Source: Candidatus Enterococcus murrayae
GTDB taxonomy: Bacteria; Bacillota; Bacilli; Lactobacillales; Enterococcaceae
Direction of reading: 5' to 3'
NCBI RefSeq assembly: GCF_017315985.1
Contig: NZ_JAFLVR010000006.1
Coordinates: 1-34,278, forward strand
DNA: 34,278 bases
Each line of letters begins with the position of its first letter. Positions within the stretch are counted from its first letter, which is position 1. Of this stretch, positions 30,736 to 34,278 are shown in pieces. Position numbers and translations under genes: made by a program. The notes beneath the pieces were generated by a model. That model did not search any database. It was not told where the DNA came from and worked only from the letters and a program-made list of their open reading frames with translations.

Positions 30736-31818
30736 CTAATGAACCGCCTTCTTTTCATGAATTTGATAACTGAAATAGATGCCTATTTGACCTGCCATAA
30801 TAAAGATAATGAGAGCAGCATAATCCATAAAGATCTTCGAGTTGTCCAAGCTGATCAAATTTCTGAAGCCGTTGACACTATAGGTCATTGGAATAAAACG
30901 ATGAATTGTTCGGAAAATTGGTGAGGATAAAAGAATCGGATAGCTTCCTCCAGATGAGGAGGTTTGCATCATTGTCAGCAGTAAAACGATGAAGCTGCCG
31001 ATCCCAGGTATCAGTTTGTTAAAGGCCACAATAATACTGTAAAAAGCCGCGGCGACAACGATTGAAAAGAACATAAAGTCCAAAGGCTTGGTAATGGATA
31101 TATGAATAAACCAGGTGTTTATCAGCAACAGCAGCAGCAATTGCAGCAGGGCAATGACCATTGGGTAAAGAAATTGTTCTCGCCAATAGTGTCGATAGTT
31201 CTCCTTTTTCTTAGTCAGAGCTCTCATAATGAATTGATTTGTAAAGATCCCGCCAACAAATAGCGTTAAGGAAAAGATATAGGGAGCCATCCCTTCGCCG
31301 TTATTTTTGACTGGGTGAAGGTCCTTATGCTTTAAGCTGATTACACTGGCAACATTTTCAGGGACTTGATCAGCATTGAGCTGGTGAATCAATTGTGAGG
31401 AAAGTCCTGTATTGACCTTGGACACGAATTGTTCAGTCGTCGTCGTAATCAATTTAGCAGCGGAATAGTTCAGCCCTTCAGAGGTCGTCAAGGTTAAAGT
31501 CGGGTTTTGTCTATTTCTAGGAAAATCCTTTAATTTCTGAGGAAAGCCATTATTAAATGTGATGATGGCATAAACCTTCCCTGCTTCTAAATTAGCCTTC
31601 GCTTTATCTGCACCCGCTTCTTTATAATCAAAGAGCTTGTTTTCTAAAAGCTTTTGATAGATCGGATTGTCCTTTTCTCCGACCAATGCCACAGGAAGCT
31701 GATCTACTTTTCCATAAGGGTCCATCATGGCTCCTAAAAATAAACTAGAATACAGTATTGGAATTAGGGATAAAAAGAAGACCACTGCATAGATTAAAAA
31801 TTTCTTTTTCACTTTCAT
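30736..31818 (-). CDS. YhgE/Pip-like ABC-2-type membrane permease
   Basis: About 360 residues from the ATG at 31818. An N-terminal membrane helix (about 5-26) is followed by an external domain of about 165 residues and then five or six helices in the C-terminal half. This is the layout of YhgE/Pip and ABC-2 permeases. No ATPase gene is next to it, so it may use a partner encoded elsewhere or act alone; the exported substrate is unknown. The start is set by GAGGCGAG upstream; an in-frame ATG at 31839 lies before that ribosome site. Its promoter has a near-consensus sigma-A form with an operator matching the one at the Rrf2 gene, so Rrf2 control is likely. Confidence 0.82.
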   Translation of the reverse strand: MKVKKKFLIYAVVFFLSLIPILYSSLFLGAMMDPYGKVDQLPVALVGEKDNPIYQKLLENKLFDYKEAGADKAKANLEAGKVYAIITFNNGFPQKLKDFPRNRQNPTLTLTTSEGLNYSAAKLITTTTEQFVSKVNTGLSSQLIHQLNADQVPENVASVISLKHKDLHPVKNNGEGMAPYIFSLTLFVGGIFTNQFIMRALTKKKENYRHYWREQFLYPMVIALLQLLLLLLINTWFIHISITKPLDFMFFSIVVAAAFYSIIVAFNKLIPGIGSFIVLLLTMMQTSSSGGSYPILLSSPIFRTIHRFIPMTYSVNGFRNLISLDNSKIFMDYAALIIFIMAGQIGIYFSYQIHEKKAVH

Positions 31819-31880
31819 GTTTCTCGCCTCGTATATCATTAGTAATTAGTCTTTTCTAAATCTTAAGATAAAAAAAGTCT

Positions 31881-31899
31881 ACAGATATAATATATCCGT
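31881..31899. promoter_or_regulatory. Putative Rrf2 operator at the permease promoter
   Basis: ACAGATAT-AAT-ATATCCGT is an 8-3-8 inverted repeat with one mismatch. Its core (31884-31896, minus strand GATATATTATATC) differs from the Rrf2-gene core by one base and covers the -10 in the same register. Confidence 0.65.
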
Positions 31900-31915
31900 G
31901 GATTTATTTTGTCAA
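31887..31915 (-). promoter_or_regulatory. Permease promoter
   Basis: On the minus strand: TTGACA (31915-31910), a 17-base spacer and TATTAT (31892-31887). This is close to consensus and points at the permease gene. Confidence 0.85.
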
Positions 31916-32227
31916 TAGATAAAAATGATCGATCGATGCCCGATCTGAAGCGAGGTAAGAGTAATTTATCCAAGTGTTTACGTATACTATGTGTAAAAAG
32001 TTCAACTCTAATTACCCCCTGCAAGCAGAAAATCACAGGGGGTTCTATCGTTCAACTGTCAAAGATAGGCTCACGCTAAGAATAATTAGCAAGAGCGATG
32101 AGATTAACCCTATGAAAAGCGAGACAGGGTATAGAAAAGCAACCATTCTCAAGGCTACCTACCTTGCAACATGGGACTGACCTACTTTATTTAAAAAGGG
32201 CAGAATTTAGTGGCCGTTCATTTGATT
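31916..32227. other. Intergenic stretch with a G/C hairpin, no supported gene
   Basis: About 310 bases separate the permease promoter from the next minus-strand gene's stop. ACCCCCTG (32014-32021) pairs with CAGGGGGT (32036-32043), and GTTCAACT occurs on both sides of this hairpin (about 32000 and 32050). A 68-codon plus-strand frame (31974-32180) lacks a ribosome site and recognisable family features. No T-run follows the hairpin. Confidence 0.45.
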
Positions 32228-32872
32228 TCAAGAAGGACCTTCTTTATTTTTGCCATGCTTGCCCCAGATTCGAGCAAACAGACCTTTGTGTTTACCCTTC
32301 TCTTTTTGCGCTTGTTGTGCTTTCGGAAGAGGGGCCGCCTTTCCGATAAAAGTACTGCTCCTCTTCGGGCCATTTTCCGGCATATTAGTTTTTAGGTCTT
32401 TGAAACATTCACGATTATTGCTGCCAATATGTGGTGACAAAGAAGGGGTCTTTGGCAACTTCGATGCTGCTGCGACAGATAGTGGAAGAGTGTCGGACCT
32501 TCTTTTAGAATCAATCGTATGCTGTTTCCCGAATTGTAGAGAATTCTCCATTAATGAAGTGGGTTCAAGTGGTGTATCTACAGTTGCTTCATTTTCTGTC
32601 TTTTCATGCTGTTCTCCCGCCTTTTTTTCAGCTACGGGCTGTGGATCATTCTCCACATCAAAAATATCGGTTTCGTACGTGGTGACGAACTTTGCCGTGA
32701 CAACAGTATCAAATAGTTTTACGCCATTTTTTTCAAAAATATCCAATTGAGTCAGTAGTTCGCAAGCTTCTTTGATCTGTTCAACAGGCAAATCGGCATT
32801 CACATTTTTATAGGTCCAGTCGTGTTCTTTGCCTAGACCATTGGTAAAGGTCGTGACTAAATCATGGGTCAT
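32228..32872 (-). CDS. DUF2922-domain protein with long basic C-terminal tail
   Basis: A 214-residue protein. The first 70 or so residues fit DUF2922 (an LVTTFTNGLGKEHDWTYKNV start, a helix, then VKLFDTVVTAKFVTTYETDIFD). The remaining 140 residues are low-complexity, rich in Ser, Pro, Lys and Glu, ending in a strongly basic segment (GKHKGLFARIWGKHGKNKEG). DUF2922 proteins are normally only about 70 residues, so the tail is unusual. There is no signal peptide. It is the last of four minus-strand genes; a second DUF2922 protein is encoded at 33376-33588. Function unknown. Confidence 0.75.
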   Translation of the reverse strand: MTHDLVTTFTNGLGKEHDWTYKNVNADLPVEQIKEACELLTQLDIFEKNGVKLFDTVVTAKFVTTYETDIFDVENDPQPVAEKKAGEQHEKTENEATVDTPLEPTSLMENSLQFGKQHTIDSKRRSDTLPLSVAAASKLPKTPSLSPHIGSNNRECFKDLKTNMPENGPKRSSTFIGKAAPLPKAQQAQKEKGKHKGLFARIWGKHGKNKEGPS

Positions 32873-32922
32873 TGTTCTGCTTTCCTTTCTAAATTAGTTT
32901 TTTTTGCGTAGGTAAAAACTTA

Positions 32923-33306
32923 TCAAGGTTCGTTTGTTTCTGTGGGACGAACTTTTGCAATAAGAGAACGGACAAGTGAGATGGCCTTTTCGCCAAAATT
33001 ACGGACAGGAAATACTCTTGCAGCTAACGAGCGCCATTCGGGTGCCATGAAGTAATCTTGAAAGTAATAAAAGAAGCGTTTCATAGTACGAGTGGCTTTG
33101 GTATTCATAAAAATCTCACGGACAAGATCCTTCAGAATGAAGGCAAACTCCTCCGCACCGAGTTGAAAACGCACGCGTAATGTCAAAATATATTTGATCG
33201 TTAGGCTGCTATTTTGAGTTTGGTAATAGTATTCAGTAATTCGTTTTTCTAGTGTTTTTGGTGTTAAATTAAACAATTGTCGGCAAGTTAGTGTTTGTTC
33301 ATTCAT
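32923..33306 (-). CDS. Uncharacterised 127-residue helical protein
   Basis: I do not recognise this protein. It is basic and predicted mostly helical, with many aromatic residues (FFYYFQDYFMAPEW) and no signal peptide or clear membrane segment. AGGAGG 9 bases upstream supports the ATG at 33306. It lies between two DUF2922 genes, 50 bases from the tailed one and about 70 from the short one, on the same strand, so co-expression is likely. It could be a DNA-associated or sigma-like accessory protein, but nothing in the sequence proves that. Confidence 0.65.
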   Translation of the reverse strand: MNEQTLTCRQLFNLTPKTLEKRITEYYYQTQNSSLTIKYILTLRVRFQLGAEEFAFILKDLVREIFMNTKATRTMKRFFYYFQDYFMAPEWRSLAARVFPVRNFGEKAISLVRSLIAKVRPTETNEP

Positions 33307-33332
33307 GGATCATGTCCTCCTTTTTTTGATTA

Positions 33333-33363
33333 GAGGAGAGCGGCATTAATGCCGCGGCTCCTC
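33333..33363 (-). terminator. Hairpin inside the DUF1659/DUF2922 gene set
   Basis: GAGGAG (33333-33338) pairs with CTCCTC (33358-33363), and inside it the palindrome CGGCATTAATGCCG (33341-33354) forms a second stem. No T-run follows on the minus strand, so it is more likely a partial terminator or processing stem between the short DUF2922 gene and the 127-residue gene. Confidence 0.5.
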
Positions 33364-33375
33364 AATTTTCTATGC

Positions 33376-33588
33376 TTAAAAGATAATTGTTTCAACAGTT
33401 TCGACGTACTTTGCGCTGACGACTTGGTTGAACAGCTTCTCGTCATCCTTTTTGAACAGGCTTAACATTGTCAGTCGTTCCAAGAATCCTCGAATTTCCT
33501 CAGGCGCCTTTCCTTCACCGGGAGTCGGATAACTCCACGTTTGGGAACGTCCGCTGCTAGTTTTAAAGATCGCTACTAATTTTTTCAT
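33376..33588 (-). CDS. DUF2922 small protein
   Basis: A 70-residue protein of the usual DUF2922 length, with LVAIFKTSSGRSQTWSYP, a central helix and LFNQVVSAKYVETVETIIF. It starts behind AGGAGG with a good gap. In many Firmicutes a DUF1659 gene lies directly beside a DUF2922 gene, as here (13 bases apart). The role of these pairs is not known to me. Confidence 0.85.
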   Translation of the reverse strand: MKKLVAIFKTSSGRSQTWSYPTPGEGKAPEEIRGFLERLTMLSLFKKDDEKLFNQVVSAKYVETVETIIF

Positions 33589-33601
33589 TTACGTTTTCCT
33601 C

Positions 33602-33808
33602 CTATTTCGTTACTCGTGATTGGCTGGTGATGATCACGCCATCCAATAATGTGTCTTCGTGGTCAAGTGCTCTCATGATCTCACCTAGTTCGATGATTTC
33701 TGCTTCCTTTGGTTCGTCTACGACATTTGGGAAGGTGACTTTCTTTAATTTCTCTACACCAGGTACAGCGAGCTGCACTTGTAATTTAGTACTTAGTTTT
33801 TGCATCAT
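33602..33808 (-). CDS. DUF1659 small protein
   Basis: A 68-residue protein matching DUF1659 in length and pattern (KLQVQLAVPGVEKLKKVTFPNV, then IIELGEIMRALDHEDTLLDGVI). Two adjacent ATGs at 33808 and 33805 follow GGAGG. It is the first gene of the minus-strand set and has the promoter candidate. Function unknown; it is probably made together with the DUF2922 protein. Confidence 0.83.
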   Translation of the reverse strand: MMQKLSTKLQVQLAVPGVEKLKKVTFPNVVDEPKEAEIIELGEIMRALDHEDTLLDGVIITSQSRVTK

Positions 33809-33842
33809 TTCTTATTTCCTCCGTGTGTTCGAATTTTTTTGT

Positions 33843-33852
33843 ACCGGCCGGT
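33843..33852. promoter_or_regulatory. GC-rich palindrome in the DUF1659 5' leader
   Basis: ACCGGCCGGT is a perfect 10-base palindrome in otherwise AT-rich DNA, just downstream of the predicted transcription start. It could be an operator or an RNA stem; this is unproven. Confidence 0.4.
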
Positions 33853-33860
33853 GACTAAAG

Positions 33861-33888
33861 AATAAAGCACAAAATAAAAATAGGTCAA
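33861..33888 (-). promoter_or_regulatory. Putative promoter of the DUF1659 gene
   Basis: On the minus strand, TTGACC (33888-33883), a 16-base spacer and TTTATT (33866-33861). The -10 is poor, which may mean an activator or another sigma factor is needed. Confidence 0.35.
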
Positions 33889-33893
33889 AATGG

Positions 33894-33922
33894 GGAAAAT
33901 TACTTTTTTGTAGGAAAATTAC
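33894..33922. repeat. Pair of 10-base direct repeats upstream of the DUF1659 promoter
   Basis: GGAAAATTAC occurs at 33894-33903 and 33913-33922, 19 bases apart (about two helical turns), directly upstream of the -35 candidate on the minus strand. The spacing suits a dimeric activator. Confidence 0.5.
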
Positions 33923-34278
33923 GCCTTTTTTCATTCTCTCTTTATTTAAAACATGATTAAATGGGGAGTCTTGCTAAAACGACCAATGGAAAAGCTGCAA
34001 ATTTGAGGGGGAAATGTAATGTTCCTCATTTTGACAATTCTATTTTTTTGTTTTTGGGAGAAAGGTTGATAGGACGATGTTTTTATCGAGCAGGGGAAGC
34101 TTGATTTTTTTTGTAAATAGAGGAGTAGATGTAGGAATTTTCGGCAATTAATAGTTTCTTAATATTTGTACAGCAGTAGAGCCCATCACAGGTGGCTTTT
34201 TATCTTCAGGGCGCTTGAAGAATTTCAGATAGCTGTGATGGACTTAATAATGGATGGAAAGAGACAAACTATATTAAG
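33923..34278. other. Terminal region with no supported gene
   Basis: About 350 AT-rich bases. There is a nested inverted repeat (34183-34241), which may be a structured RNA or the leader of a gene beyond the window. A plus-strand frame from the ATG at about 34239 runs off the end but has no ribosome site. Confidence 0.4.

Noticed and set aside
31974-32180. 68-codon plus-strand frame between the permease and DUF2922 genes
   Set aside because: No ribosome site and no recognisable domain; described only as an intergenic block.
32210-32750. Plus-strand frames opposite the tailed DUF2922 gene
   Set aside because: They are shadows of the minus-strand gene, which has a better start, ribosome site and a domain match.

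Overview
The window looks like chromosomal DNA from a low-GC Gram-positive coccus, most likely Enterococcus. The pointers are AT-rich DNA, strong AGGAGG ribosome sites, TTG/GTG starts, a PRD/EIIA-type sugar regulator, an Mga-like regulator, a LytR-CpsA-Psr protein and a CpsB/C/D phosphoregulatory set. The genus is inferred from gene content and style, not from a search. No rRNA, tRNA, CRISPR array, insertion sequence or phage module was recognised.

Region 1 (about 280-9140): a lone lipoprotein, then a polyol utilisation operon. It holds a PRD activator, galactitol-family EIIA, EIIB and EIIC, a GatD-like zinc dehydrogenase, a second zinc dehydrogenase resembling D-arabitol-phosphate dehydrogenase, a sorbitol-6-phosphate-dehydrogenase-like SDR, and an FSA/TalC-type aldolase. 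The PTS would import and phosphorylate a hexitol or pentitol, the dehydrogenases would make ketose phosphates, and the aldolase would cleave or transfer. The second dehydrogenase looks like an inserted cassette. An intrinsic terminator separates the transporter genes from the enzyme genes.

Region 2 (about 9590-28750): an exopolysaccharide or wall-polysaccharide locus. A CpsB-type tyrosine phosphatase comes first, then a convergent Mga-like regulator. A long plus-strand run follows: Wzy polymerase, GT4 transferase, Wzz-like protein, pyruvyl transferase, flippase, TagA/WecG transferase, second GT4, a winged-helix protein with a degenerate receiver, the initiating sugar-phosphate transferase, a second Wzz (CpsC), and a BY-kinase (CpsD). 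It ends with a large secreted repeat protein without a sorting signal, a lipoprotein, UDP-GlcNAc 2-epimerase and an LCP ligase. The epimerase plus a TagA/WecG enzyme suggests ManNAc in the repeat unit, and the pyruvyl transferase suggests ketal-pyruvate decoration. LCP would attach the polymer to the wall.

Region 3 (about 28860-31920): a cysteine-less Rrf2 regulator, a small charged helical protein and a penicillin-V-acylase-like Ntn hydrolase. A YhgE/ABC-2-like permease lies on the opposite strand. The Rrf2 and permease promoters carry nearly identical operators (GATA-[-10]-ATC) embedding the -10 box, which suggests one small regulon.

Region 4 (about 32230-33920): a minus-strand set of small genes: DUF1659, DUF2922, an unrecognised 127-residue protein, and a DUF2922 protein with a long basic tail. 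The promoter region has spaced direct repeats and a GC-rich palindrome. The last 350 bases show no supported gene.
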